A stretch of DNA of 42,629 nt from Chthonomonadaceae bacterium (GTDB taxonomy: Bacteria > Armatimonadota > Chthonomonadetes > Chthonomonadales > Chthonomonadaceae), in NCBI GenBank assembly GCA_027450145.1, contig DAIDKH010000039.1, forward strand, positions 1-42,629, written 5' to 3'. This document shows, one piece after another, positions 26,171-35,515 of this stretch. Made by a program: the position numbers and the translations under genes. Each line of letters opens with the position of its first letter. Position 1 is the first letter of the stretch. The notes beneath the pieces are model-generated. The model was not told where the DNA came from. It did not search any database and saw only the letters and a list, made by a program, of their open reading frames with translations.

Positions 26171-29100
26171 GGCCAAGGGTGGCGATTAGACTACTAACAT
26201 GGTAGTTGTATGATGCCTGGCTGGTATCCTGAAAGACCTGGCTCGAAAGCTGCCACCCTAGCTCAAACTTTAGGGATGATGTAAGCAGGTAATCCCACCC
26301 AAAACTAAGGTTGGTCTGTGTACTGCCGAGGTAACCAAGTGTCACCGAGGAATCCCAGTTCACAAATAGAGCATTCCTTAACGAGACAGGATACTGTAGG
26401 CGCAATCCCATCGACGTGATATCATTGCTAGTGTTCTGCACAGAGGAAGTGCCACTAGAAGTCGTTCCGCTAACTGCGGATGTGTTGATCGAACTCTGGT
26501 TGTGCACAATACCGTAATTGAACCGAACGCTTAGGCGGCTTCGAAATGGATGCCCCTCCGCATCAAACTGTATGGTAGAGATGTTCGAACCACCAAGTGA
26601 GCCTGTATAGGCCGTTTGAGCCAGGTCCGTACTTAGCGAATATGCCATTCCACCATGAGGTTGCCATCCCAACACAAAATCCAGTTCCTTGGTGTTTGTG
26701 TTGTACTGGTACGTCCCCACAGTGTTGCTCAAATTAGCAGCAATGCTCATGTTGAGCGCGCGATTGGGTGCGTAAGAAAGCGAAACTCGCTGACTGCTGG
26801 TTTTGCCGCTTAGGCTTGTAAGCCCGGTAGCCGCTGTAGATCCGCCAAGCAGCCCTCCATAGTTGCCTAAAGACCCTAGCCCACTGTTCGTACCTCCGCC
26901 CAATACGCTGCCCGTCGGCAGCGATAATGCGCGTGTAGTCACGATGCCGGTACTCGAAGTTCCTGTTGATGTAGTGCCCGAAGTGGTGCCGGTACCAGTA
27001 CCGGTTCCTGTGCTCGTTGTTCCACCGGTGACTCCGTTTCCAGAGTCTGTAAGCGTGTAGCTGTATGAAAGCTGCATTCCGTTCTTTAGGTTAAACCTCA
27101 TTCCTGCCTGCGACGTGGTAGACGTGGACTGAGTACCTGTAAGTGATACTTGATTCCCTGTTGAAGTGGTGTTATTCTGTACGATGCTGCCATTGAATTG
27201 CATCCAAGACCGTGGAGCCCACTGAAGACTAAACTCCTTGCTAAGCGTGTCGGTATTGTACGTTAGAGGACCGGAAACAGGCGACGTCGTAGTGCCAGCA
27301 AGCGAAGATATGATCGAGGCGGTATTGCTTATGTTGTGGCTCAAACCAGCGCGCAAACCTAGCGTTCCCGCTGTGTAGTTAAGTGATAGAGAATCTGTAG
27401 TGTTGCTGCTATTGCCGCCAGCGTAAAAGTCAGTACTCGTCGTGTTGCGGCTTAGCGCCAAAGTGGTGTTCGTTATTGGGGTGTACTGCACATTAATTCC
27501 GTATTGATTGTAGGAGTCATTGCCCACTGCCTGCGCTAATGTCGTTCCGGTGGAAACGCTCTGGTACGACGGTCGTTTGGCCTTCTCCCAGTTAAACGAT
27601 ATGTTCACCTTTCGTGAGGGATTGTAAGTAGACGAGAGTGAAATTGACTTTTCGTTTTGATTAAAGCCGGGGCTCTCAATGGCAGCGAATGAGGGGCCAA
27701 TGTCTTTAAGGGTGATGTCTGTAGTAAGATGCCGAGCCGGGGTAAGGCTTGCCGATAGCTGCAGCGCCTGGCCGTCCACGCTCTTTCCCGACAAGCTCAA
27801 GCCAGAAAAGGCGCTTTCCATCGTTACGTGGCCCGTGCTGCCTAGATCAAAGGTGGTGTCCAGGCCAACTACATTGCGGTTACCAGGAGTTACGTTCGTT
27901 TGCGCCGGATAGTAGGAAATCGTCACTGTCTCGGTTGCCGGTACTCCCTGAACTAGGCGTATTTCGTTAGGATACTGGGCGTCGATCGTGAACCCGACGC
28001 CTTGCGGGACAGGCACTCCGGCCACTTTCACCGATACGGGCCGTGTAGTATCAATGGGGTAATCCAGCACATAGGGAGACAGCGGACTCTGGTTGCCGTA
28101 GAACTGTTGCAACCTGACCTGTGGCGCGGTTGAGCCCTGAGTCTGCTGCGTGAGGTATGTAAACCCGGCGTGCGTACCCTGATTGAATGCATAGTCTGCT
28201 CGAAAGCCATAGATGGAACCCTGAGACTGGTCGTAACCGGTTGTCTCATAGGTCACCGCAATAGTGCTGCTACTCAGGATAACCTTGTTGTTATTGAATG
28301 TTAGCTGCCCCGTCATGGTATCCATGGTGTATGCTTGGGGGCTAATGGGCTGATTATCTACACGAACCTGAACACTGCCGTCTACAATCTGCCCAGCAAA
28401 AAGATAGTATGGGCCCGCAGTGTTATTACCAGGTATCACCATGGTATGCGGCGTTGCAGCCGTTTGAGAAACAAGCAGCGTCGTACTGAAATGGCGACTC
28501 CATAGGTCGCTTAGCTTGATTCCGCTTAAGTACCGACTAAAGGCAATTAGGCTATTGCCCTGCAAACTCGCGTTAATGTCCCCGGCATTTACCTTAAGGT
28601 TCTTTGTACTGTAATCCAACTCAAATCGGTTCTGTCCGGGGGTTCCGTAAAGGTCGTTACTAATATGGGTATGATAGCTTAGTGCATGGAAGAACGTGGC
28701 ATTGATATCCATATTGGTATCGTTGTAAAAGCCATTACTACCACGGCCAAGATAAGTCTGGCTATTATAAGCCTGGCCGGCCAGGCTGTTATTCGAAACG
28801 TTGCTCTCTTCCATTGTAAAGGTAGAGTGCCCCGTTACCTGCACCTTGGTCCCGGTTATCCGGCCCAAATGCTCCAGCCATTGACTTACACTGCCAAAAA
28901 AGCCGCCCTCTTTGTGATGCACACCAGATGAAATAAGCGGTTCAGAACCTTCCGGGGCCGCAGGAACGGTGAATCCGGGCAGTACTCCCAAAGGCAGGCG
29001 ACGTGGCATTGCCAGGGCAAGCTTCTTACGAGTTTGGGCAGCGAGTTCCTCCGAGTGCATTCGCGCCATTAATTCCCACAACGTTGGCGTAGATGGGGGA

Positions 29101-29261
29101 ACGACCTCTGCGGTGACTGCGCTAACAGACCGTGTCGCTGGTGCGGTGGATTTTACTGCAGTAGTAGCCGTGGAATTATCTGCAGCAGCAGAACCGCATC
29201 GGCCCGCCTCAAAACCCAATAAGAGTAAAAATATGATGGTACGCTTACGTTGCAGATTCAT
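26160..29261 (-). CDS. Large outer-membrane beta-barrel candidate
   Basis: The 1033-residue product has a signal peptide (IIFLLLLGFEAGRCGSAAAD), a Ala/Thr/Val-rich linker, and then hundreds of residues of alternating polar/apolar strands rich in Ser, Thr, Asn and Tyr with few Cys. It ends SSLIATLGLNF; a final Phe is the usual signal for BAM insertion. Two segments (VRVDNQPISPQAYTMDTMTG and VKVAGVPVPQGVGFTIDAQY) look like small beta-sandwich repeats of the form value-name-then-strand seen in SprA-like and usher-like proteins. A Thr-Gly repeat linker (STGTGTGTGTTSGTTSTG) lies near residue 760. I do not recognise a named family. It could be a secretion channel, an adhesin or a structural barrel. 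It is convergent with the S9 peptidase gene. Confidence 0.75.
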   Translation of the reverse strand: MNLQRKRTIIFLLLLGFEAGRCGSAAADNSTATTAVKSTAPATRSVSAVTAEVVPPSTPTLWELMARMHSEELAAQTRKKLALAMPRRLPLGVLPGFTVPAAPEGSEPLISSGVHHKEGGFFGSVSQWLEHLGRITGTKVQVTGHSTFTMEESNVSNNSLAGQAYNSQTYLGRGSNGFYNDTNMDINATFFHALSYHTHISNDLYGTPGQNRFELDYSTKNLKVNAGDINASLQGNSLIAFSRYLSGIKLSDLWSRHFSTTLLVSQTAATPHTMVIPGNNTAGPYYLFAGQIVDGSVQVRVDNQPISPQAYTMDTMTGQLTFNNNKVILSSSTIAVTYETTGYDQSQGSIYGFRADYAFNQGTHAGFTYLTQQTQGSTAPQVRLQQFYGNQSPLSPYVLDYPIDTTRPVSVKVAGVPVPQGVGFTIDAQYPNEIRLVQGVPATETVTISYYPAQTNVTPGNRNVVGLDTTFDLGSTGHVTMESAFSGLSLSGKSVDGQALQLSASLTPARHLTTDITLKDIGPSFAAIESPGFNQNEKSISLSSTYNPSRKVNISFNWEKAKRPSYQSVSTGTTLAQAVGNDSYNQYGINVQYTPITNTTLALSRNTTSTDFYAGGNSSNTTDSLSLNYTAGTLGLRAGLSHNISNTASIISSLAGTTTSPVSGPLTYNTDTLSKEFSLQWAPRSWMQFNGSIVQNNTTSTGNQVSLTGTQSTSTTSQAGMRFNLKNGMQLSYSYTLTDSGNGVTGGTTSTGTGTGTGTTSGTTSTGTSSTGIVTTRALSLPTGSVLGGGTNSGLGSLGNYGGLLGGSTAATGLTSLSGKTSSQRVSLSYAPNRALNMSIAANLSNTVGTYQYNTNTKELDFVLGWQPHGGMAYSLSTDLAQTAYTGSLGGSNISTIQFDAEGHPFRSRLSVRFNYGIVHNQSSINTSAVSGTTSSGTSSVQNTSNDITSMGLRLQYPVSLRNALFVNWDSSVTLGYLGSTQTNLSFGWDYLLTSSLKFELGWQLSSQVFQDTSQASYNYHVSSLIATLGLNF

Positions 29262-29467
29262 CCGTATCTCGGGTATTGACCGCGCTGCTGCGGGGATGCA
29301 TTAAATTACGATTGCGCATTCACGGGGGGCCAGATACCGGCACCTAGGTATACGCTGGGATCTGTTACATATAGTATAACACAATTGCCTACCATGTTTC
29401 CTTGAGCTTTGCATATATGAGACGAGGCAAACGCGTAAAAAGTGTGTGGCAAATTCAGGAGGCAATT

Positions 29468-31036
29468 TTGTCCCATTTTCTGTCAGTTAACCCTGTAGAT
29501 GGCGAAACGAATGCTGTATACCCTGCTTCGAGCCCGCAGGGGGTAGAATTGGCGATTTCTCGTTGCCGTACTGCACAGGAAAGCTGGGCAGTAACACCAG
29601 TGAGTGAGCGATTAGCCCAGATTTCGGAGCTGAAATCACTCATTGGCTCGCACTTAACGGAGCTTCAGGAAGCACTCTGCCTGGAAACTGGCAAAACCCC
29701 TCAAGATGCATTAGGCGGAGACCTGCTACCACTAATTGACGCGATCACCTTTCTTGAGCGTGCGGTACCTCGGCATCTTCGACCTAAAATCTTGCGCGAA
29801 CACCGGAATATTCGCCTACACCCAAGACCCATAGGGGTTGTTGCAGTAATCGGTACCTGGAACTATCCGTACCTTACCGATGTAACCTCGATCTTGTGGG
29901 CACTTGCTGCAGGCTGCACTGTGGTATGGAAGCCTTCGGAACTTTCCACGGGCAGCGTGCTTGCACTGTATAGGCATTTCCAGACCGCGGACCTCCCTGT
30001 TTATCTGGTTACGGGCGACGCCTCCACTGCTATTTCGCTCTGCTCCTCCGGCCCAGATAAAGTGGCATTCACCGGTAGCGTAAAATCCGGAAGAAATGTC
30101 CTGGCGCAGCTCGCTAAGAGTGGAACTCCTGCGGTGATGGAACTAGGTGGCAACGATGCACTAATTGTTCTTCGCGATGCCGACGTTGTTGCCGCGGCAA
30201 GGTCGGCCGTGTGGGCACGCGTCGCAAATGCTGGGCAAACTTGTGTCGCACCCCAGCGGATATTTGTGGCTACAGCGGTACTTCCCGACTTCGTACGCGA
30301 ATGCTCACTGGTTATATCCCAGCTGAAGCGCGACCGTGACTACGGGCCAATGCGGTCTGCCCAGCTTCGCGATCGCGTGCATAGTCTCGTGCAGAGCGCC
30401 GTAAACTCTGGCGCCACATTAGTTGCGGGTGGTCAGTGCCCGGGCGGTTCAGGGTTTTACTATCCACCCACGCTGCTTACCGGATGCTCCCCGGACATGG
30501 ACATAATAAGGCAAGATGTCTTTGGACCGGTACTGGCTATAGTTGACTTTGCCGACGAAGACGAGATTCCTGCCAAGGTGAATGCAACAGAATACGGCCT
30601 CGCAGTATCGATTTGGTCTCGAGACGTTAAGCGGGCACATCGTATAGCGAGCTCGGTACAAGCAGGAGCAATTAGCGTCAACAGGGAGACCCAATTTCTT
30701 GTGGCCCAGCCTGCAGTTGCTTTCGGCGGTACGCGTGCAAGCGGCTTCGGTTCTGTTCGTGGACTCGCAGGCCTGGATGAATGGGTGAAATGGCAGCCAG
30801 TAGCAGTGGCAAACCAGCGCACGGCCACCCGGCACCTAATGCCTTATCGCCCACAATCGGTACAAATACTACAAGCGATCGCCCTCTGGAAATGCGCAAA
30901 AGGAATAACGCAAAAGCTTCGTGCGCTAACAATGCTGGGCGAGGCTCTGCGTGAATGGCAGCGTGCCGCTGGTAGGATTACCCACTCACCGGATAACCCT
31001 CACAGCCTAAATTCATCTTCAAGCCCGGAACTTTGA
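29468..31036 (+). CDS. Aldehyde dehydrogenase, probably carotenoid-aldehyde oxidising
   Basis: NAD(P)-dependent oxidation of an aldehyde to a carboxylic acid. About 522 residues with all family landmarks: IGVVAVIGTWNYPY, KPSELSTGS, FTGSVKSGRNV, catalytic base Glu in VMELGGND (residue 225) and nucleophile Cys in NAGQTCVAPQR (residue 259), then RQDVFGPVLAI and AFGGTRASGFGSVRG. The open frame starts at TTG 29402 with ATG at 29417, but TTG 29468 has a perfect AGGAGG five bases upstream and starts where homology should begin, so I prefer it. The FTGS, short N-terminus and class-3-like FGP and GG motifs recall fatty- and carotenoid-aldehyde enzymes. The desaturase-like gene 70 bases downstream suggests the substrate is a carotenoid aldehyde; this is inference. 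A roughly 50-residue C-terminal extension is unusual. Confidence 0.88.
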   Translation: MSHFLSVNPVDGETNAVYPASSPQGVELAISRCRTAQESWAVTPVSERLAQISELKSLIGSHLTELQEALCLETGKTPQDALGGDLLPLIDAITFLERAVPRHLRPKILREHRNIRLHPRPIGVVAVIGTWNYPYLTDVTSILWALAAGCTVVWKPSELSTGSVLALYRHFQTADLPVYLVTGDASTAISLCSSGPDKVAFTGSVKSGRNVLAQLAKSGTPAVMELGGNDALIVLRDADVVAAARSAVWARVANAGQTCVAPQRIFVATAVLPDFVRECSLVISQLKRDRDYGPMRSAQLRDRVHSLVQSAVNSGATLVAGGQCPGGSGFYYPPTLLTGCSPDMDIIRQDVFGPVLAIVDFADEDEIPAKVNATEYGLAVSIWSRDVKRAHRIASSVQAGAISVNRETQFLVAQPAVAFGGTRASGFGSVRGLAGLDEWVKWQPVAVANQRTATRHLMPYRPQSVQILQAIALWKCAKGITQKLRALTMLGEALREWQRAAGRITHSPDNPHSLNSSSSPEL

Positions 31037-31106
31037 GTACGTAAAGGCAATTGCCCGGCATAACTATGCTAGGAACTTTATTTATCTAAATCAACAGGAG
31101 ATAACG

Positions 31107-32648
31107 ATGGCGCATCGCATCGCAATTGTTGGAGCAGGATTGGCAGGCTGTGCAGCAGCCGTTCGCCTGGCACATGCTGGTTTTGACGTGACGCTTTATG
31201 AGAAGAATCAGCATCTCGGCGGTAAGATGAACCTATGGCAAGAGGCTGGTTACACATTTGATATGGGGCCAACTATCATCACTAAACCCGATGTCATCTC
31301 TCGGCTCTTTCAGGACGTTGGCAAGAACATGTCGGATTATCTCAACCTCGTTGATCTAGATCCTCAATGGCGCACTTTCTTTTCTGATGGTACTCAGCTG
31401 GATCTCTACAGCTCTCTGCAGCGCATGACGAAGGAACTAGGTAACTTTGCGCCAGAGGAACTTGGTTCGTATCTGGAGTTCCTGGCTTACGCTCAGAAAA
31501 TGAACTCAATCTCGGATAAGTGGTTCTACTGGAAGTCATATGGCGGATTAAAGGATATGATGTCAGCCAACCCAATGAATCTTCAGTCCGCCGCGTTGGC
31601 GATGCAGATGGATCCGCTTACAACCATGCATCAAGCGGTGCGCCGACATTTCAAGGATCCACGGTTGGCACAGCTCTTCGAGCACTTTGTTCAATATGTG
31701 GGGTCATCACCGTTTATTGCACCGGCAATTCTTTGCCTCATAGCATGGGTACAGCTGGGACTAGGATGCTGGTATCCGTTAGGCGGGACCGGAACTATCG
31801 CTGCCTCACTAGAAAAACTGTGTTGCGAATTTGGCGTCACTATCAAGACCAGTACAGCGGTTTCGAAAATCGTCACCAAAGATGACCGCGTTACGGGAGT
31901 CGTGCTTGCAGATGGCTCGTCTGCGGATTATGACATTGTTGTCGCGAACTCGGACGTGGTACGAACGCTGGAAACGATGATAAGTCATGACGCCGCTGCA
32001 GATTACTTGAAGCACCAGAAGAAGCAGCTTGAACCGGCTTGTTCTGGAATTGTTCTATATCTGGGCTGCAACAGGACATGGCCGCAATTAGCTCACCATG
32101 ACTTCTTCTTCTCCGCCGATAGCGATGCTGAGTTCAAAGATATCTATGAGCGTAAGGTACCTCACGAAGATCCTACATGTTACCTTGCAGTTCCAAGTAT
32201 CACGGATGCCACTGTTGCACCACCAGGGTGCACCGCGCTCTACGTTCTAGTGCATTGCCCCTATGTTTCAGATGCTTTCGATTGGGAAGCGGAAACCGAA
32301 AGGTACCGCGACGTCATAATAGACAAGTTGGAACGGCAAGGTCTCACCGGTCTTCGAGCCAGTATTCAAGTGTCCCGTACTATTACTCCACGTGACATCG
32401 AGTCGATGTATTGGGTGAATCGCGGCGCAATATACGGCGTCGCGACACAGAAAGGTTTGAACTCTGCATTCAAAACCGCTAACCGGTCTGGGCAGCTTCG
32501 CGGGCTCTACTGGGCAGGAGGGAGCGTTAATCCGGGTCCGGGCGTCCCAATGGTGCTTATGTCGGGTCAAATTGCCGCCAACTGCATTATTGAAGATTAC
32601 GGGACCCCGGCATCGCTCGCACTTAGTGGCGCCAATGCAAGCATTTAA
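31107..32648 (+). CDS. CrtI/CrtN-family carotenoid desaturase or oxidase
   Basis: FAD-dependent phytoene/diapophytoene desaturase family; relatives either insert double bonds or oxidise terminal methyl groups to aldehydes (CrtP/CrtNb). The 513-residue product has the dinucleotide fold RIAIVGAGLAGCAAAVRLAH, then YEKNQHLGGKMNLWQEAGYT and FDMGPTIITKPDV, a middle GCWYPLGGTGTIAASLEKLC, and the C-terminal flavin signature YWAGGSVNPGPGVPMVLMSG. The start has AGGAG seven bases upstream. Adjacency to an aldehyde dehydrogenase favours the oxidase role, as in staphyloxanthin-type C30 pathways, though sequence alone does not decide between desaturase and oxidase. No carotenoid or squalene synthase gene is in the window, so the precursor must be made elsewhere. 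Confidence 0.88.
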   Translation: MAHRIAIVGAGLAGCAAAVRLAHAGFDVTLYEKNQHLGGKMNLWQEAGYTFDMGPTIITKPDVISRLFQDVGKNMSDYLNLVDLDPQWRTFFSDGTQLDLYSSLQRMTKELGNFAPEELGSYLEFLAYAQKMNSISDKWFYWKSYGGLKDMMSANPMNLQSAALAMQMDPLTTMHQAVRRHFKDPRLAQLFEHFVQYVGSSPFIAPAILCLIAWVQLGLGCWYPLGGTGTIAASLEKLCCEFGVTIKTSTAVSKIVTKDDRVTGVVLADGSSADYDIVVANSDVVRTLETMISHDAAADYLKHQKKQLEPACSGIVLYLGCNRTWPQLAHHDFFFSADSDAEFKDIYERKVPHEDPTCYLAVPSITDATVAPPGCTALYVLVHCPYVSDAFDWEAETERYRDVIIDKLERQGLTGLRASIQVSRTITPRDIESMYWVNRGAIYGVATQKGLNSAFKTANRSGQLRGLYWAGGSVNPGPGVPMVLMSGQIAANCIIEDYGTPASLALSGANASI

Positions 32649-32662
32649 GCGAGGCGGAACCT

Positions 32663-33394
32663 TTGAAAAGACTTCTTGAGACTGACTTGACGCTGACGCA
32701 TATTGCTGCTGATGAGCTTTACACTGTGGTACAGTTTCCTGCTACACATGGCTGGCGACCGTACTGTTACATAAACATGGCATCGACGTTGGATGGCAAA
32801 ATTGTTGTAGGCGACCCCGAGGGAACCGCAGCTGGTGTTGGTTCAGCGATGGACCAGAAGCTGTTTCGAAGGCTTCAGCTTCATTGCGATGCTGCTATAA
32901 TTGGCGCCACCACATTGCGTGCGAGCCATGTTATCTATCCACCGAATATCACGCGCATTGTCGTGACTGCATCGGGAAGAGTGCCGATGAACAACCGGTT
33001 TTTCACCGATGCGCCTGACCGAGCTTATATAGTCTGTCCACAGGAGTCTGCCCACATGGTTCCAACCCTGCCTCAAGGAGGTCCTCAACTCATTCTATGT
33101 GGACAGCAGGTCGTGGACTTTACGGAGCTTATGCGGATCATTCGGACCGACCTGAACATTGGTCTGCTACTTTGCGAAGGTGGAGGAACTCTCAACGAAC
33201 AGCTATTGCGCAAATCACTAGTGGATGAGATATTCCTCACTTTAGCCCCTAAGTTAAAGGGCGGCGCTCACCTCCACACGATCATGGAAGGCACAGGATT
33301 TCCAGTTGGCCAGTACGCCCAGTGTCGGTTGATGTCGGTTTACGAACATGAGGGAGAACTGTACCTGCGGTACCAGATATTGCAGTCTTCGTAA
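32663..33394 (+). CDS. RibD C-terminal domain reductase, stand-alone
   Basis: NADPH-dependent reductases of this fold reduce the pyrimidine intermediate of riboflavin synthesis or related substrates. The 243-residue product has only the reductase domain: PYCYINMASTLDGKIVVGD, AAIIGATTLRASHVIYPP, IVVTASGRVPMNNRFF, LLLCEGGGTLNEQLLRKSLV and DEIFLTLAPKLKGG, all in normal order. The deaminase half of RibD is missing. The start is TTG at 32663, with GAGGCGG eight bases upstream; the next ATG would cut off conserved sequence. It follows the carotenoid gene by 14 bases, so it belongs to that operon. Its role there is unclear: riboflavin (FAD for the desaturase) is one possibility, an unrelated reductase another. 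Confidence 0.85.
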   Translation: MKRLLETDLTLTHIAADELYTVVQFPATHGWRPYCYINMASTLDGKIVVGDPEGTAAGVGSAMDQKLFRRLQLHCDAAIIGATTLRASHVIYPPNITRIVVTASGRVPMNNRFFTDAPDRAYIVCPQESAHMVPTLPQGGPQLILCGQQVVDFTELMRIIRTDLNIGLLLCEGGGTLNEQLLRKSLVDEIFLTLAPKLKGGAHLHTIMEGTGFPVGQYAQCRLMSVYEHEGELYLRYQILQSS

Positions 33395-33427
33395 TCCCAC
33401 GGCACGCGAACTAGCTATTCTGCGCGA

Positions 33428-35446
33428 TTATTCCTTAAGGAGCCACCTATTTAACCATGCAAGGTTACGCTGCAATCTATCTATCCTCAGATCTGGCGGT
33501 CCATTGCGCGACATACCGTGGGATGTTTCCGCCGGGTAACGCACAAATTCCACTGTTTTACCCATATGCCTTAGCGCTGCAAACATCTCCTCAGCCTGTC
33601 CTACCGGGCATCGCAAATCTCCGTCGCTGTGTATCAGCAGCAAGGGAGTGGTGACGGCTTCTGCATAGGTAAGCGGCGAACACGCCTGCAATGGTTCTGT
33701 ATTGTCCCAGGAGTTGCCGTCGAAGTTAAGACCGTGTCTCCACGCGAAGTCCGTGGTGCCGGCCATACTCACATTGGCTGCCACCAGCCTGTCAGCAATC
33801 GCACATGCAAACCTGTTGGTGTGTCCAACTGCCCAGGCGGTCATGTACCCCCCATAGCTGCCACCCATAATTGCGGTACGCGATGAGTCTATGCCTGACA
33901 GCGAGGCGCCATAATCTGCCGCTAACTGCACGTCCTCCCAGTCAACCGTCCCCCATGCTCTGTGAATAGAGCGAGTGTGTGCCTCACCGTACCCCTTACT
34001 TCCTCGTGGGTTGGTGTACAGCACCACGAATCCACTTGCCGCAAGGAACTGCAGCTCATGAAAGAATGTATGGCCATACTGCGTGTGCGGACCGCCGTGT
34101 ACGTAAAGGATAAGCGGCCAGCTTCCGCTTGGTGTAAAATTGGTCGGCTTCAACAGCCAGCCATGCACAGCGTCGCCATTACGGGTTATTTCCACAGCTT
34201 CTGGCTTGATGGGAGTTATCTCGGCAAGAAAATCCCGATTCATGTTACTGATTTGCTGTGGACTATCGGTTAGCGGCAGACGCATAGAATAAAGTTCCAA
34301 TGGAGTGACATCATTGCCGTGGGTATATGCTATCAGGCTGCCGCCTGGCCCCGCGTGATAGCCTCCCAATTCACTATGTGGATCGGATATGGGTACGGGT
34401 TCCCCCTCACCGTCCGTCGTGCAGGAAAAGAGCCGAACCGAACCGAAGATGCTAACGGGAAACAGAATCATGCTGCTGTCGGGCAGCCACTGGAGTAATT
34501 GCCCCCCACCGCTCATATGGCAATCACCTAATGTAAGGTAACCCACCTCCAGGTCAAATTTGCCGGTAAGGTCCAACCAGTCCGGGCCGCCCCCGGATGG
34601 CCCGATGATGGCCCGTGTGTTGCGAGTTCCCCAATTGTCATCAGGGTCAGTGTTGCCTGCAAAGGCCAACAGTTTGCCGCAAGGTGACCACGTTAGCCCC
34701 CATTTGCTGCCAGTAGGGCTCTGGATCTCTGTGGGTTCACCGCCGTCAACGGCAATCGTCCATATCGAATCACACACCGAGAGCCGATCGCTCTCTTCCC
34801 TTCGGTCGCTAACATACGCAATACTGCTTCCATCGGGTGACCAGGCCACACTGTGACATTCAAACTGCCCATCTGTCAGGCGGCTGCAGGAGGTGCCGTC
34901 AACAGCGGTCACCCAAACCTGGCTGTATTCACCGTCGAGGAACCCCAATCCGTCCGATCGATAGTTCAGGCGCGTGTGCACGCGCACCGGAGAAGACTGA
35001 AATGCTTCCTTACGCGCTTTCACGGCGTCCTCACGCCACATTACAGGTGTTGCCCTGTAGAGAAACGCGATGTGTTTCCCAGTTGGCGACCACCATAAAT
35101 CGCTTATCGAGCCCTCACCTGTAAGATTTGTGAGTTGAAGCGCTTCGCCGCCGTCGACAGGAAGCAGGAAAATTTGTGAACCTGGCTTTTTGCGGTCGGA
35201 TATGAATGCAATCATACCGCCATCCGGAGACCATCGGCCACAGGATGCATTGCTGCCTGCAGCCGAAAGTCGCTTGTGGGATCCACCACCATCCGTTGGG
35301 ACCATCCAGAGAGAGTTTTCGTAGCGGTTATACTTTCGATCCACAGTTTGAACAGAAAATACAACGCTTGCTGAGTCTGGCGACACATGTGGGTCGCTCA
35401 CCAGCGATACATTTGCAAAATCGTCAACACTCACGGGGCGCGTCAT
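33428..35446 (-). CDS. S9 family peptidase, acylaminoacyl-peptidase/oligopeptidase type
   Basis: Alpha/beta-hydrolase peptidase with N-terminal propeller, cleaving short or N-acylated peptides. About 672 residues. Propeller blades carry WD40-like TolB repeats (CGRWSPDGGMIAFISDRKKP, then LWWSPTGKHIAFLYRATPVM and AWSPDGSSIAYVSDRREESD). The catalytic domain has LILYVHGGPHTQYGHTF, nucleophile Ser in MGGSYGGYMTAW, Asp in IHSDGDLRCPVGQAEEM and His in ETSHGMSRNG. The open frame extends to 35488, but ATG at 35446 has GGAG eight bases upstream and begins MTRPVSVDDFANVSLVSDPH, the usual start for this family. No signal peptide, so probably cytoplasmic, downstream of peptide uptake. It differs in type from the DPPIV-like enzyme at 24 kb. 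Confidence 0.9.
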   Translation of the reverse strand: MTRPVSVDDFANVSLVSDPHVSPDSASVVFSVQTVDRKYNRYENSLWMVPTDGGGSHKRLSAAGSNASCGRWSPDGGMIAFISDRKKPGSQIFLLPVDGGEALQLTNLTGEGSISDLWWSPTGKHIAFLYRATPVMWREDAVKARKEAFQSSPVRVHTRLNYRSDGLGFLDGEYSQVWVTAVDGTSCSRLTDGQFECHSVAWSPDGSSIAYVSDRREESDRLSVCDSIWTIAVDGGEPTEIQSPTGSKWGLTWSPCGKLLAFAGNTDPDDNWGTRNTRAIIGPSGGGPDWLDLTGKFDLEVGYLTLGDCHMSGGGQLLQWLPDSSMILFPVSIFGSVRLFSCTTDGEGEPVPISDPHSELGGYHAGPGGSLIAYTHGNDVTPLELYSMRLPLTDSPQQISNMNRDFLAEITPIKPEAVEITRNGDAVHGWLLKPTNFTPSGSWPLILYVHGGPHTQYGHTFFHELQFLAASGFVVLYTNPRGSKGYGEAHTRSIHRAWGTVDWEDVQLAADYGASLSGIDSSRTAIMGGSYGGYMTAWAVGHTNRFACAIADRLVAANVSMAGTTDFAWRHGLNFDGNSWDNTEPLQACSPLTYAEAVTTPLLLIHSDGDLRCPVGQAEEMFAALRHMGKTVEFVRYPAETSHGMSRNGPPDLRIDRLQRNLAWLNRWLLKE

Positions 35447-35493
35447 GCGGTTAACTCCAGGTAATCCTTGAATATGACCAACAGGCAAAGTTT

Positions 35494-35515
35494 AGTAGAC
35501 TACTGTTCTTGAGAA
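35494..35515. promoter_or_regulatory. Two adjacent short palindromes upstream of the S9 peptidase
   Basis: AGTAGACTACT (35494-35504) and TTCTTGAGAA (35506-35515) are perfect palindromes separated by one base, centred about 60 bases before the peptidase start. Their position suits an operator. No cognate regulator is nearby and no matched site was seen elsewhere in the window, so the function is a guess. Confidence 0.3.

Noticed and set aside
31342..32570. Minus-strand frames across the carotenoid gene
   Set aside because: Antisense shadows of a clearly conserved CrtI/CrtN coding region.
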